Shown: piece by piece, positions 18,293 to 27,704 of the stretch
How the letters are laid out: the number at the start of each line of letters is the position of its first letter
How positions within the stretch are numbered: position 1 is the first letter of the stretch
Origin: Cohnella phaseoli
Lineage (GTDB): Bacteria; Bacillota; Bacilli; Paenibacillales; Paenibacillaceae
Reading direction: 5' to 3'
NCBI RefSeq assembly: GCF_003386235.1
Contig: NZ_QRDZ01000005.1
Span: 310,001-374,000, forward strand
Length of the DNA: 64,000 nt
Position numbers and translations under genes: made by a program
Notes under the pieces: generated by a model
Told to the model about the DNA's origin: nothing
The model's input: the letters and a program-made list of their open reading frames with translations, nothing else
The model's database searches: none

Positions 18293-18945
18293 AACGATAG
18301 TACCTCCTCGAGATGTGTGCTGGCCGATTCCAGCGCAGCAAGGGCTTCGCCGATGCGCCATGCGGCTCTGTCGCGCGGTCCGACCGCGTTGGAGATGGCC
18401 CGTATTTCCATGAAGGGAATGCCGAAGCGGCTCGCCGCCTCGGCAACGCCGTAGCCTTCCATCGCTTCGGCGGCCGCTCCCGGAACTCTCGCTGCCAACA
18501 GCTCCGCCGTCTCGGCTGTTCCCGTCACCGTCGACAGCGTCAAGACGGGACCGCAATGCGTCGGAATTCCCGAGCTGCGAAGCGAATTCGTAAGCCGCGA
18601 GGCGAGCGCGGCGTCCGCACCCACCCGATTTGTGCCGAAGCCCAGCTTGTCCACTCCAGCGAAGCCTTCCGGGGTTTCGGCTCCAAGATCGGCTGCGACC
18701 GATTCGCTGGCGACGACGATCGACCCGATTGGCGCGACGTTCGCAAAGCCGCCCGCGATTCCGGCGCTGACGACGAGTCCGTAATCCGCGTCCTTCCCGG
18801 CGAGCGCGAGCGCCGTGCTCGCTGCCGCGGCGGCCGGCCCGACGCCGGCAACCGTCACCTCGACATTCGAGTTTCCGCGCAGTCCCCTTACCACTGCATC
18901 TTTTTCCGCCTCAACGGCAGTTAACACCAATATTTTTCGAGACAT
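18289..18945 (-). CDS. mqnB: Futalosine hydrolase MqnB
   Basis: 218 residues from ATG 18945 (MSRKILVLTAVEAEKDAVVRGL), with AGGAGAGG at good spacing; longer starts toward 19104 have no support. MqnB removes hypoxanthine from futalosine, in the alternative menaquinone pathway. It belongs to the nucleoside phosphorylase/MTAN fold: GVGPAAAAAST, the GLVVSAGIAGGF loop, and the purine-binding EAMEGYGVAEAASRFGIPFMEIRAISN with its Met-Glu pair. It is coupled to mqnD by a 4-nt overlap. The other pathway genes (mqnA, mqnC) are not in the window. Confidence 0.95.
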   Translation of the reverse strand: MSRKILVLTAVEAEKDAVVRGLRGNSNVEVTVAGVGPAAAAASTALALAGKDADYGLVVSAGIAGGFANVAPIGSIVVASESVAADLGAETPEGFAGVDKLGFGTNRVGADAALASRLTNSLRSSGIPTHCGPVLTLSTVTGTAETAELLAARVPGAAAEAMEGYGVAEAASRFGIPFMEIRAISNAVGPRDRAAWRIGEALAALESASTHLEEVLSL

Positions 18946-19091
18946 ATCGGCTACCTCTCCTTTCTGAACCAAGACAACACCGAACTTGCCTGCCTGATTA
19001 AGTATAGTCCTCCTCCCCTGCAGAGTAAATCGTTCGCGCGAGTCGCAAAAAGAGGATCGAATCCGCTCCCCGATTGTTATATGATGGAGGC

Positions 19092-22000
19092 ATGAACAAA
19101 TCATTGACGATATTGCTGGGGACTATTTTCCTGTTCGTCTTCGTAACGGGTATTAATATGTTTACTTGGCTTAATCCGCTGGCAGAGTATCCCGAGGCGA
19201 AAGACGGAGTGCTGGACTCGTCCGGCTGGAACTATGGCGAACGCGGGATTATTCCATTGAGCGGCGAATGGGAGTTCTATGAAGGAATGCTGCTGCGGCC
19301 GGAAGACTTTCGCGGAGATGGCGCGGCTCGCCTGAAGGGGCAAAGGAAGCTCGCCGAAGTTCCGGGGAATTGGAAGGGAATGGTCGGATCGAAAGGTCAG
19401 GACGGCTACGGCGCAGGTACATACCGTCTGCTCGTACATGTGGGCGAGTCGGAATCGTTTAGTTTGCGGGCGAAGAAAATCCGCTTGTCCAGCCGTGTGT
19501 TTATGAATGGGGAGGATCTAGGGGGCAATGGCCGTCCGGCGCTGAACGAGGAGCAATTCGTTCCGAGCAACCTTCCATTTTTCGGGACGGCCGCGGCAAG
19601 GGACGAAACGGTGGAGATCGTCATTCAGGTTGCAAGCTTTCAGTTTATCGAAGGCGGGCTGGTGCAAGCGCCGGAGTTCGGCCTGACCGGAGACGTGATG
19701 AACCGCCGCGATCATTCCCGTCTGGCCGACATGATTCTCGTGACGACGATGTTTGTCTTCGGGTTGTATTACGTCGGAATGTTTAAACAATGGCGCCAAG
19801 AGCGGCACCTGATGCATTTTTGTTTGTTCTGCTTGTCGACGGGGCTGTTTTTTTCAATCGATAACGAAATTTTGGCTACCGCGCTCGTTCCGGGCCTCTC
19901 CTTCCCTTTGCTGCAGAAGCTGATCTTCTTGTTTGCCTATTTGACGTTCGTGTTTTTCGGGCTGTATGTCTATCGCTATCTGGGCGAGAAGAACAACTCC
20001 CTCTATTTATGGCTGTGCAAGTTCGGCTTTGTCTACGTAGCGCTGTTTATGGTTGTTCCCAGCCGTTATTTGTCCATCTTCTGGCCAACTGCGTTCGCGC
20101 TGCAGATCGTCGCTCTCGGATTGATCATTTATGCGATTTTTCGCAATCATCGCCGCAGTCCGCATGACAGCTATTATATGCTGTTGGGCAGCTTTTTCCT
20201 GATCGTCACTTGGATTTACGGGCAAACCCGATATCATCTGGCGTTGGACAATCCGTATTACATGATTGTGACCCCGCTGCTGCTCGTCTTTTCGCAAGCC
20301 TTTCTTATGTCGGACCGGCTGCAGACGGCCGTTCGGAAGAGCGAGCGCTTAACGGCGCAACTGCTCCAGTACGATCGCCAGAAGGACGAATTTTTGGCGA
20401 AAACGTCGCACGAGCTGCGAACGCCGCTTCACGGCATCGTGAATTTATCGCAAGCGCTGCTGGACGATCGGGACGCGCCGTTGCAGGAGGAGCAGCGCGA
20501 GAACATACGAATGCTGCATCTTCTGGGACGCCGGCTCTCGGGTCTGGTGCACGATATTCTGGATTTGAATCGGATACGTCACGGTCAGCTCGTTATCCAA
20601 CCGACTTTGGTTGACGTGGCGATGTCGGTGCGCTTCGTCATCGAGACGCTCTCCATTGCTTCGACCAACCGGGACGTCAAGCTGGTCAATGCGCTCCCGT
20701 CGACTCTTCCGCTGGTGAGGGCGGACGAAAACCGGCTTAGACAGATCTTGCACAATTTAATGGAGAACGGCCTGAAATATACGGAAAAGGGCACTGTGCG
20801 GGTGACGGCGGAACGGCGCGGCGGAGAGCTGGCGATCTCGGTGACCGATACGGGGAACGGCATTCCCCGGGAAATTTTGCCCGGCCTGTTCGAGCCGTTC
20901 TTTCAATACAAGGAGGGACAGGGCAAAGCTCTTGATTCGGGCCTAGGCCTTGGACTGAGCATTTCCAAGCAATTGACGGAGCTGCAGGGAGGAAGGCTCG
21001 AGATTGAATCCGAGGTTGGAGTCGGCTCGAAGTTTACGTTTACGTTGCCTATCGATGCCGGAGCGGAGGAGGCTGCCGCTGCGACTGCCGAGCCGGAGAT
21101 GCCCGCGTTCCCCGGCCTCTCCGGGATGACGCATCACGAACCGGGTCAGCAATTTCATATTTTGATCGTAGACGACGAGCCCTCCAATCTGAAAATTTTG
21201 ATCCATGCGGCGTCGGCCATGGGCTATGGATACACGGCGGTCGGCGGCGGGGAGGAGGCGCTTGCTGCGCTGCTGCGTCATCCGAAACCCGATCTGGTGC
21301 TGCTCGATCTCATGATGCCGGGGCTTTCCGGGCTCGACGTGTGCCGGGAGATTCGAACGCTGCACGGCTTGGCGGAGCTTCCGGTGCTAATGCTCACCGC
21401 ATCGGGGCAGACCGGCGATACGATGGCTTCGTTTGCCGCGGGGGCGAACGATATTTTGCAGAAGCCGTTCGAGCTGGCCGAGCTGAAGGCGAGGGCCCAG
21501 TCCTTGCTTGCGATGAAGAATTCATCCGAGCAAGCGGTACGAAGGGAGATGGATTTTCTCCAGGCTCAGATCACGCCCCATTTTCTCTATAACAGCATGA
21601 ATGCGCTAGTTGGACTTAGCTATAAGGACGTAGACAAGCTCAGGGAGACGATACATCACCTGACGACGTATTTGCGGGCGAAGTTCACCTTCGTTTTTCA
21701 GGGACAACGAGTGGAATTGGAGAGAGAGCTGGAATTAGTCAAAGCTTATCTTGCCATCGAGCAGCTTCGTTTCGGCGATCGGCTGCGGGTCTGCTATCAG
21801 ATTGAAGAAGGGAGCAGTTGCATGCTGCCTCCCCTTACGCTGCAGCCGATCGTAGAGAATGCCGTCCGACACGGCATCGGGCCTAAGCCCGAGGGAGGCA
21901 TTCTGAATATTATCGTTAGCCGTAACGAGAACTCCGTGCAAATTCTGGTGGAAGACGACGGCGTCGGTATGGACGAGCAGACGCTGGATGCGTTGGATAA

Positions 22001-22160
22001 AGGACAAGCGGGCGGCGTCGGCATTCGCAACGTGAACAGGCGGCTGCAGATGCTGTACGGAGGGAAATTGGAGTATCGCAGTCTGGCCGGGCGCGGCACG
22101 CAGGTCAAGCTGCATATACCGGAGGGAATCTATGCTAAGAGCGCTGTTGATAGACGATGA
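19092..22160 (+). CDS. 7TM hybrid sensor with two kinase modules and a receiver domain
   Basis: 1022 residues from ATG 19092. The GGAGG here is too close for normal spacing, so a TTG at 19074 is possible. Order: membrane helix 6-28; extracellular galactose-binding-like 7TMR-DISM sensor (~30-210) with LSGEWEFYEGMLLRPEDF; seven-helix 7TMR-DISM region (~214-410); HisKA with H440 in SHELRTPLHG; first ATPase domain (ENRLRQILHNLMENGLKYTE); receiver domain with phosphoacceptor D739 in LLDLMMPG; then a second, LytS-type kinase with H830 in QITPHFLYNSMNAL and a second ATPase domain ending near 1015. The response regulator gene overlaps the last 29 nt. The signal is unknown; the sensor type suggests a carbohydrate. 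Confidence 0.92.
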   Translation: MNKSLTILLGTIFLFVFVTGINMFTWLNPLAEYPEAKDGVLDSSGWNYGERGIIPLSGEWEFYEGMLLRPEDFRGDGAARLKGQRKLAEVPGNWKGMVGSKGQDGYGAGTYRLLVHVGESESFSLRAKKIRLSSRVFMNGEDLGGNGRPALNEEQFVPSNLPFFGTAAARDETVEIVIQVASFQFIEGGLVQAPEFGLTGDVMNRRDHSRLADMILVTTMFVFGLYYVGMFKQWRQERHLMHFCLFCLSTGLFFSIDNEILATALVPGLSFPLLQKLIFLFAYLTFVFFGLYVYRYLGEKNNSLYLWLCKFGFVYVALFMVVPSRYLSIFWPTAFALQIVALGLIIYAIFRNHRRSPHDSYYMLLGSFFLIVTWIYGQTRYHLALDNPYYMIVTPLLLVFSQAFLMSDRLQTAVRKSERLTAQLLQYDRQKDEFLAKTSHELRTPLHGIVNLSQALLDDRDAPLQEEQRENIRMLHLLGRRLSGLVHDILDLNRIRHGQLVIQPTLVDVAMSVRFVIETLSIASTNRDVKLVNALPSTLPLVRADENRLRQILHNLMENGLKYTEKGTVRVTAERRGGELAISVTDTGNGIPREILPGLFEPFFQYKEGQGKALDSGLGLGLSISKQLTELQGGRLEIESEVGVGSKFTFTLPIDAGAEEAAAATAEPEMPAFPGLSGMTHHEPGQQFHILIVDDEPSNLKILIHAASAMGYGYTAVGGGEEALAALLRHPKPDLVLLDLMMPGLSGLDVCREIRTLHGLAELPVLMLTASGQTGDTMASFAAGANDILQKPFELAELKARAQSLLAMKNSSEQAVRREMDFLQAQITPHFLYNSMNALVGLSYKDVDKLRETIHHLTTYLRAKFTFVFQGQRVELERELELVKAYLAIEQLRFGDRLRVCYQIEEGSSCMLPPLTLQPIVENAVRHGIGPKPEGGILNIIVSRNENSVQILVEDDGVGMDEQTLDALDKGQAGGVGIRNVNRRLQMLYGGKLEYRSLAGRGTQVKLHIPEGIYAKSAVDRR

Positions 22161-23244
22161 AGAGATTGCCCTCGACGTTCTGGAAATATTGCTCCGAGAG
22201 ATCGGGGGCGTCGAGGTCGTCGGAAAATTCGGCAAAGTGTTTGAAGCGGTGGATCAGGCGGAGTCGCTGAAGCCGGATTTGATTTTTCTGGATATCGAGA
22301 TGCCTGGAATGAACGGGCTCGCAGCGGGAGAGCTGCTGAGCGGGCGCTGCCCCGAAGCCGAAATCGTCTTCGTGACCGCGTACCACCAATATGCGCTTGA
22401 GGCTTTCGACAAAAATGCGATCGGCTATTTGCTGAAGCCTGTTGCGAAAGACCGGCTGCGCAAAACGATTGAGCGGTACGAAACGCTTCGGAAGAAAGCG
22501 GCGAGAAGAGCGGCGGCGCCTTTGGACCAAGCAGAGCTAAGAGCGAGCGATCAGCCGCCTCAGTCGGTGTCGCCGCATAAGCTGAATTTGAAGGCGATGG
22601 GAAGCCTGGAACTGTACGACGGTGAAGGGCGCCTTGTCACTTGGCGAACGCGGAAAACCAAAGAGCTGTTCGCCTATTTGTGGAACCATGGGGGAGAGCC
22701 GGTCTATCGCTACCATATTCTCGATCATCTCTGGCCCGAGGTCGATTCCGAACGAGCCAAAGCGTTGTTTCATACGACGCTGTACAATGTGCGCAACATG
22801 CTGAGAGCGGAAGGCTTTGCGGATATGGTAGCGTTCGGGGATGAGCGTTATTGGATGCATACGGATCGCGTCAGCAGCGATATCGAACGGCTTGACGTCC
22901 TGATGCGGCGCGGGAATTTAGAGGATGCGGACGAGCTGCTGGCGCTGTATCGGGGAGACTATTTGGACACCGAGCATTACGATTGGGCTAATAGCAGAAG
23001 AGGCGAGCTGCGGGCGATGTACGTGCGTCATCTGGATCGACTCGCCGAAGAGGCGGACGGCTCCGGCCCTGTTCTGGGGCGGCTGCTGTGGAAACTGCTC
23101 GAGCTCGATCCTTATCGGAGCGGCGTTTATGAACGTTTGCTCCGGCATCTGCTCGAGGTCGGCGACGCGGCGTCCATTCGGAAGCTGGAAGGCTGGAAGC
23201 GGCAGTTGGACGGAGAGCTGGCTGACGGGAGCTATACCGGCTGA
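22132..23244 (+). CDS. Response regulator with winged-helix and BTAD domains
   Basis: 370 residues. Receiver domain 1-120 with phosphoacceptor D54 in FLDIEMPGMNG; a variable Ala-rich linker; an OmpR-like winged helix (~145-240; TRKTKELFAYLWNHGGEPV); then a bacterial transcriptional activator (BTAD, SARP-type) helical repeat domain (~245-365; LYRGDYLDTEHYDWANSRR). Such proteins are regular partners of 7TM hybrid kinases in Paenibacillus. The gene begins inside the kinase gene (29-nt overlap), so the two are co-expressed. Targets are unknown; nothing adjacent is an obvious regulon member. Confidence 0.92.
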   Translation: MLRALLIDDEEIALDVLEILLREIGGVEVVGKFGKVFEAVDQAESLKPDLIFLDIEMPGMNGLAAGELLSGRCPEAEIVFVTAYHQYALEAFDKNAIGYLLKPVAKDRLRKTIERYETLRKKAARRAAAPLDQAELRASDQPPQSVSPHKLNLKAMGSLELYDGEGRLVTWRTRKTKELFAYLWNHGGEPVYRYHILDHLWPEVDSERAKALFHTTLYNVRNMLRAEGFADMVAFGDERYWMHTDRVSSDIERLDVLMRRGNLEDADELLALYRGDYLDTEHYDWANSRRGELRAMYVRHLDRLAEEADGSGPVLGRLLWKLLELDPYRSGVYERLLRHLLEVGDAASIRKLEGWKRQLDGELADGSYTG

Positions 23245-23297
23245 GGACATCCGCTGCAGCCCCAATAGGATGGGACTGCTCGTCGATGGATCTAAAT

Positions 23298-24176
23298 CTA
23301 AAGGTCCCCGTTTCTCCACTCCGTCGGCGACATCTTCTTCAGCTTCTTAAACGTTCGGCTGAAATAGTAAATATCGCTGAATCCCGTCGCCATGGCGATC
23401 TCCGATATGTTCATGCTTTTGCCGCGAAGCATGTTCTCGGCTTTGTTGATCCGGATCAGATTGACGTATTCGATCAACGACTTGTCCGTGAGCTGCTTAA
23501 ACAGCCGGCTGAAGTGGTAACGGCTCAGCCCGGCGATGCTCGCAAGCTGCTCGACGGATAGCTTTTCCTTATAATGATCGTCGATATAGGCGAATACCGG
23601 CGCGAGCCGTTCCAGTCCCTTCAGCCGGTGGCGGTACGCGTCCAGCTTGGACGTCGCGGCTACATATTTACGCACGAGCAGGGAAAGCAGGCCGTAAAGC
23701 TGGGATTTGACGGACAACTCGTAGCCTAGCTCCTGCTGATGAAGCTCATGGATGAGCGTTTGCATGCAGCGGTTGATCTCTTCGTCACCCGAGACGAGGT
23801 TCTGAAACAAAATCTGGTTGCGGGCAATGGGGGTAATAAACTTCGTCTCCACCGCGTCCATCGCATGGCTGTGCAGCAGGGAGATGTCCACGATCATCGC
23901 ATAATAGGATAAATTCTCCGAAGTGCTGAAGCCGTAATGAAGCTCGTTGCTGTTCACGACGCACAAATCTCCGCTGCGGCAAGCGATTGGCGTAGAACCG
24001 CATTCAATCACCGCACTGCCCGAGGTGAAAAATAGAAATTCCATATGCTCGTGCCAATGGTGGACGAACAAGGTCTGACCGCTGACGAACTTATGTGAAA
24101 ACGGAGGGTTTACTTTAATTGGGAAGGACGGATTGGGCATCGGCATCGGTTCTTTGTAATCCGCGTGTTTTTCCAT
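23298..24176 (-). CDS. AraC-family regulator with cupin sensor domain
   Basis: 292 residues. The N-terminal ~20-160 is an AraC-type cupin (GQTLFVHHWHEHMEFLFFTSG, then RSGDLCVVNSNELHYG); the C-terminal ~190-290 has the double helix-turn-helix (LSVEQLASIAGLSRYHFSRLFKQ, then MNISEIAMATGFSDIYYFSRTFKK). TTGGAGG precedes the ATG. It is transcribed away from the Gfo/Idh-isomerase operon that starts 122 nt further on, the usual layout for a sugar-responsive activator and its target. A TATAAT at 24251-24256 may be the -10 box of that operon. Confidence 0.93.
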   Translation of the reverse strand: MEKHADYKEPMPMPNPSFPIKVNPPFSHKFVSGQTLFVHHWHEHMEFLFFTSGSAVIECGSTPIACRSGDLCVVNSNELHYGFSTSENLSYYAMIVDISLLHSHAMDAVETKFITPIARNQILFQNLVSGDEEINRCMQTLIHELHQQELGYELSVKSQLYGLLSLLVRKYVAATSKLDAYRHRLKGLERLAPVFAYIDDHYKEKLSVEQLASIAGLSRYHFSRLFKQLTDKSLIEYVNLIRINKAENMLRGKSMNISEIAMATGFSDIYYFSRTFKKLKKMSPTEWRNGDL

Positions 24177-24297
24177 CTGTCATCCTCCAACACAGCACGA
24201 TTGTGCAAATAAAGAGCATGCTTTTACATGGTATCGGCACTTTATCACATTATAATACAAATTGAAAACAAATGTGAGCATAGGGAGTGTTGGGCAG

Positions 24298-25359
24298 GTG
24301 CAAAAAGTTCGAATTGGTGTCGTCGGTACAGGATCGATTTCGGAAATGCATTTGGGTTCGTACGCGCGCAATCCGGACGCGCAGATCGTCGCGATTTGCG
24401 ACGTTAACGAGGCCAGAGCGCGTCAAGTGGCGGACAAGTACGGAGCGGACAAGGTGTACACCGATTACCGCGAGTTGCTCGCCGATGCGGACGTGGATGC
24501 GATCAGCATTTGTACTTGGAACAATACGCACGCTCCGATCAGCATCGCCGCTCTGAAGGCCGGCAAGCATGTGCTCGTAGAGAAACCGCTGTGCCGGACG
24601 ATGGAAGAGGCTCATGAGGTCGAGGCGGCGGTACGCTCCTCCGGCAAGCTGCTTCAAGTCGGTTATGTGCGCAGATACGATCCGAACGTGAAGATGCTGC
24701 GCGAATTCGCGGATCAGGGAGAATTCGGCGAACTGTACTACGCCAAGGCGTCGACGCTGCGCCGGCTGGGCAATCCGGGCGGATGGTTCGCGGACGTCGA
24801 GCGCTCCGGAGGCGGTCCGCTTATCGATATCGGCGTTCACGTCATCGACTTGTGCTGGTATTTAATGGGCAAGCCGAAGGCAGTCGCGGTCAGCGCGAAC
24901 ACGTATCAGAAGCTGGGCAACCGTTCCAACGTCAAGCATCTCTCTTTCTATAAAGCGGCCGATTACGACGCATCGAAGAACACGGTCGAAGATCTGGCAA
25001 GCGCGATTATCCGCTTCGAGAACGGAGCATCCATCATGGTCGACGTCAGCTACTCGCTGCATGCGAAGAAGGACGAAGGCATGGTTCGGGTATACGGGGA
25101 AAAGGGAAGCTTCGAGATCGATCCCGAGGTTGTGATCGTGACCGAGAAGCATGACACGATTTTGAATATCCAGCCTCAGACCGACAGCACGGCCGGTTTC
25201 TCCGGCGATGCGGCGTTCCAGAACGAAGTCGATCACTTTGTCGACTGCATCGTGAACGGCACGGAGCAGATTAGCCCGGTCGAGGACGGCGTTGAGATTA
25301 TGAAAATTTTGTGCGGCATCTACGAATCCGCGGCGAAAGGCGAGGAGGTTCGTCTATGA
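24298..25359 (+). CDS. Gfo/Idh/MocA-family NAD(P)-dependent sugar oxidoreductase
   Basis: 353 residues from GTG 24298, with AGGGAG about 10 nt upstream; an earlier TTG at 24262 has no ribosome site. The N-terminal Rossmann fold starts at once (VRIGVVGTGSISEMHLGSY, then IVAICDVNEARARQVADKYG). The family EKP motif is present (HVLVEKPLCRTMEEA), with the lysine that contacts substrate and cofactor. The C-terminal α/β domain carries GGGPLIDIGVHVIDLCWYLM, with Asp and His in the usual active-site spots. It probably oxidises a hydroxyl of a cyclic polyol or sugar. It is the first gene of a three-gene operon with two xylose-isomerase-like enzymes, a set common in inositol or keto-sugar catabolism. 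Confidence 0.92.
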   Translation: MQKVRIGVVGTGSISEMHLGSYARNPDAQIVAICDVNEARARQVADKYGADKVYTDYRELLADADVDAISICTWNNTHAPISIAALKAGKHVLVEKPLCRTMEEAHEVEAAVRSSGKLLQVGYVRRYDPNVKMLREFADQGEFGELYYAKASTLRRLGNPGGWFADVERSGGGPLIDIGVHVIDLCWYLMGKPKAVAVSANTYQKLGNRSNVKHLSFYKAADYDASKNTVEDLASAIIRFENGASIMVDVSYSLHAKKDEGMVRVYGEKGSFEIDPEVVIVTEKHDTILNIQPQTDSTAGFSGDAAFQNEVDHFVDCIVNGTEQISPVEDGVEIMKILCGIYESAAKGEEVRL

Positions 25360-26216
25360 AGCTCGGGGTCAGTTCTTACAGCTTGTGGCAAGCGGTAGAA
25401 AAAGGAGAGCTGGACTACGTCGGCGTTGTCGCCAAGGTAGCGGAGCTGGGCGGCGAGCATGTCGAGATCGTGCCGCTGGGCGAGGTGAATCTGACGGCAG
25501 ATCCTGCATTGGTCGAGGCGATTCGCAGCAAGGCGGCCGAAGTGGGCATCGACATTTCCAACTATGCGATCGGCGCGAACTTCGCAGGCTTGGACGACGA
25601 AGCGTTCGAACGTGAAATCGCGCGCGTCAAGCGCGAGGTGGACGTCGCGGCAGCGCTGGGCGCGAAGCTGATGCGCCATGACGTGGCGAACTCCGAGGAT
25701 CGGTCCATCGCTCAATTTATGAAGGACCTTCCCAAGCTGGTGGAGGCTTGCCGCCAGATCGCCGACTATGCGGCGCAATATGGCATCACGACCAGCATCG
25801 AAAACCATGGCTACTACGTACAAGCGAGCGACCGGGTTCAGGCGATCGTGAACGAGGTCGCGCGGGACAACTTCCGTACGACGCTGGACATCGGCAACTT
25901 CGTCTGCGTCGACGAGAACCCGCTAGCGGGCGTGCGCAACAACGCCAAGATTGCGTCCATCGTTCACGTGAAAGACTTCTACATCCGGCCGGCCGAGAAC
26001 AACCCCGGCGACGGCTGGTTCAAGTCGGCGAACGGCGCCTACCTGAGAGGCGCGATTGCCGGTCAAGGAGACCTCGACACTCGCGGCGCGCTGCGCATTG
26101 TGAAGGAGTCGGGCTTCGACGGTTATCTGTCCATCGAGTTCGAAGGCATGGAGCCATGCATTCAAGCGACGAAAATCGCTCTCGACAACGCCAGACGGAT
26201 TTGGAATGAAATTTAA
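25356..26216 (+). CDS. Sugar phosphate isomerase/epimerase (xylose isomerase-like TIM barrel)
   Basis: 286 residues from ATG 25356, overlapping the previous stop by 4 nt. It belongs to the xylose-isomerase-like TIM-barrel superfamily that includes IolE, IolI and keto-sugar epimerases. Metal-binding positions are visible as Glu in GEHVEIVPLGE (strand 2), Glu in TTSIENHGYY, Asp/His in TTLDIGNF and IVHVKDFY, and the final Glu in YLSIEFEGMEP. It probably isomerises or dehydrates the keto-sugar made by the upstream Gfo/Idh enzyme. The exact reaction cannot be told from sequence. Confidence 0.9.
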   Translation: MKLGVSSYSLWQAVEKGELDYVGVVAKVAELGGEHVEIVPLGEVNLTADPALVEAIRSKAAEVGIDISNYAIGANFAGLDDEAFEREIARVKREVDVAAALGAKLMRHDVANSEDRSIAQFMKDLPKLVEACRQIADYAAQYGITTSIENHGYYVQASDRVQAIVNEVARDNFRTTLDIGNFVCVDENPLAGVRNNAKIASIVHVKDFYIRPAENNPGDGWFKSANGAYLRGAIAGQGDLDTRGALRIVKESGFDGYLSIEFEGMEPCIQATKIALDNARRIWNEI

Positions 26217-26232
26217 TTAAGGAGTGAAGGGA

Positions 26233-27117
26233 ATGTCCGGTATCGTAACCCCTTGGAAAATCGGAGTCATCGTCGACAGCTTCAGAGTCGGCGTACGCGA
26301 AGGTTTGGTGAAAGCGAAAAACGTGGGAGCCGACGGCGTGCAAATCTATGCCGTTACCGGCGAGATGGACCCGGCGAACCTGTCGCCCGCTGCACGTAAA
26401 GAGTGGAAGTCGTACATCGAATCGCTCGGATTGGAAATTTCCGCACTCGTCGGCGATCTGGGCGGCCATGGCTTTCAGGACAAGCAGGCGAATCCGGCGA
26501 AGATCGAGAAGTCCAAGCGTATTCTCGATTTGGCGGTAGAGCTCGGCACGAACGTCGTTACGACGCATATCGGTATCGTGCCGGACGACAAGAACAGCGA
26601 AGTGTACGAAGCGATGCATCTGGCGTGCGACGAATTAAGCCGTTACGCGACGAGCATGAACGCCTTCTTCGCGATCGAGACCGGACCGGAAACTTCGGCG
26701 CATCTGAAGAGCTTCCTTGACGGACTCAGCTCCAGAGGCGTCTCCGTCAACTTCGACCCGGCGAATATGGTCATGGTCACCGGAGACGATCCGGCGCAAG
26801 GCGTCTACAACCTGCGCGACTATATCGTGCACACGCATGCCAAAGACGGTATTCGTCTGCGCGAAGTCGATCCGCGTCTGATTTACGGCGCGCTGGGCTT
26901 CGAGCCGCTTGACCACGAGAAGATCGCTCACGATGCGGAGTCGGGAGACGCATTCCGCGAAGTTCCGCTCGGCGAAGGCGGCGTCGATTGGGACGCTTAC
27001 CTGAAGGCGCTTCGCGACATTGGCTACGGCGGCTACCTGACGATCGAGCGCGAGGTCGGCACGAATCCGGAAGCGGACATCTCCGCTGCGGTGAAGTTCC
27101 TGAAAGCGAGAATCTAG
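26233..27117 (+). CDS. Second sugar phosphate isomerase/epimerase
   Basis: 294 residues from ATG 26233 with AAGGAG at 26219-26224; a GTG at 26224 is also in frame. It has the same xylose-isomerase-like barrel as its neighbour but is clearly divergent. Metal ligands are suggested by Glu in FFAIETGPET, Asp in VNFDPANMVM, His in YIVHTHAKDG and Glu in YLTIEREVG. TTHIGIVPDD provides the strand-4 histidine. It ends the three-gene Gfo/Idh operon; a palindromic repeat begins 14 nt after its stop. The pair suggests two successive isomerisation or epimerisation steps on one pathway. Confidence 0.9.
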   Translation: MSGIVTPWKIGVIVDSFRVGVREGLVKAKNVGADGVQIYAVTGEMDPANLSPAARKEWKSYIESLGLEISALVGDLGGHGFQDKQANPAKIEKSKRILDLAVELGTNVVTTHIGIVPDDKNSEVYEAMHLACDELSRYATSMNAFFAIETGPETSAHLKSFLDGLSSRGVSVNFDPANMVMVTGDDPAQGVYNLRDYIVHTHAKDGIRLREVDPRLIYGALGFEPLDHEKIAHDAESGDAFREVPLGEGGVDWDAYLKALRDIGYGGYLTIEREVGTNPEADISAAVKFLKARI

Positions 27118-27130
27118 TCGTTGTGAAGAA

Positions 27131-27347
27131 GGCTGTCTCATAAGCCAACCAAGTTGCTGAAAAAGATAATCGACAATAAAGGTGCAAGGTGTATATATCT
27201 CCCTCCGATGCGATACGCTCCCGAAATCTGAATGGGTAAACCCGTTATAGGGTAATTTCAGGAGCGTATGAGGCAGTCTCCGGGAGGTATATACACCTTA
27301 CTTTACATATCGATCGTTCCAGGCAACCTTGCTTATGGGACAGCTCC
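27131..27347. mobile_element. Palindromic MITE-like element, copy 1
   Basis: Ends GGCTGTCTCATAAGC (27131-27145) and GCTTATGGGACAGCTCC (27331-27347) are inverted, and the interior is a near-complete palindrome, for example GTGTATATATCTCCC against GGGAGGTATATACAC and GATACGCTCC against GGAGCGTATG, with GGGTAAACCC at the tip. A second copy lies at 54661-54878. Paired positions differ together between copies, so the fold is maintained. No protein is encoded. It fills most of the 264-nt gap between the isomerase and CWC genes. Confidence 0.85.
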
Positions 27348-27381
27348 TTTTTTTGTCATTTTATCAGGGAGACGGACGGCG

Positions 27382-27594
27382 ATGACAGGAAACGATGCGT
27401 TAACCATCGACCCGGGCAAATGCCCGCTGTGCGGCCAAAGCAATTCGTGCGGACAGCTTGCGGACAGGCCGCATGGTTCCTGTTGGTGCGCAAAAGCGGA
27501 GTTTCCGCCCGAAATATTCGATGCGATTCCCGCTGAATCGCGAAACAAAGCCTGTATCTGCGCGAATTGTTTGGCACGCTTCAAGAAGCTCTGA
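27382..27594 (+). CDS. Small cysteine-rich CWC-family protein
   Basis: 70 residues from ATG 27382, with GGGAG upstream. It matches the short cysteine-rich CWC family: CPLCGQSNSCG at the N-terminus, the eponymous CWC in SCWCAKAEFPPEIFDAIP, and a closing ACICANCLARFKK. Eight or nine cysteines in 70 residues suggest zinc binding. The function of the family is unknown. The gene stands alone between the MITE-like copy and a terminator, before the two-component system; the upstream in-frame extension to 27268 would lie within the repeat and is rejected. Confidence 0.85.
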   Translation: MTGNDALTIDPGKCPLCGQSNSCGQLADRPHGSCWCAKAEFPPEIFDAIPAESRNKACICANCLARFKKL

Positions 27595-27615
27595 CTGTTT
27601 GAAAATGCAAATTCG

Positions 27616-27647
27616 ACCGGCCCATCGTTAGCGGGGACGGTTTTTTT
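27616..27647 (+). terminator. Rho-independent terminator after the CWC gene
   Basis: Stem ACCGGCCC / GGGACGGT with a single mismatch, loop of about ten bases, followed by seven T. Confidence 0.8.
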
Positions 27648-27704
27648 GTCTTGGATAAAAATAGCGAGCGTCGTATACTGTGGAGAAAAAAAGGAGGGCC
27701 CGTC

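Noticed and set aside
27268-27381. N-terminal extension of the CWC protein
   Set aside because: It lies in the MITE-like repeat; the ATG at 27382 has a ribosome site and starts the conserved part.
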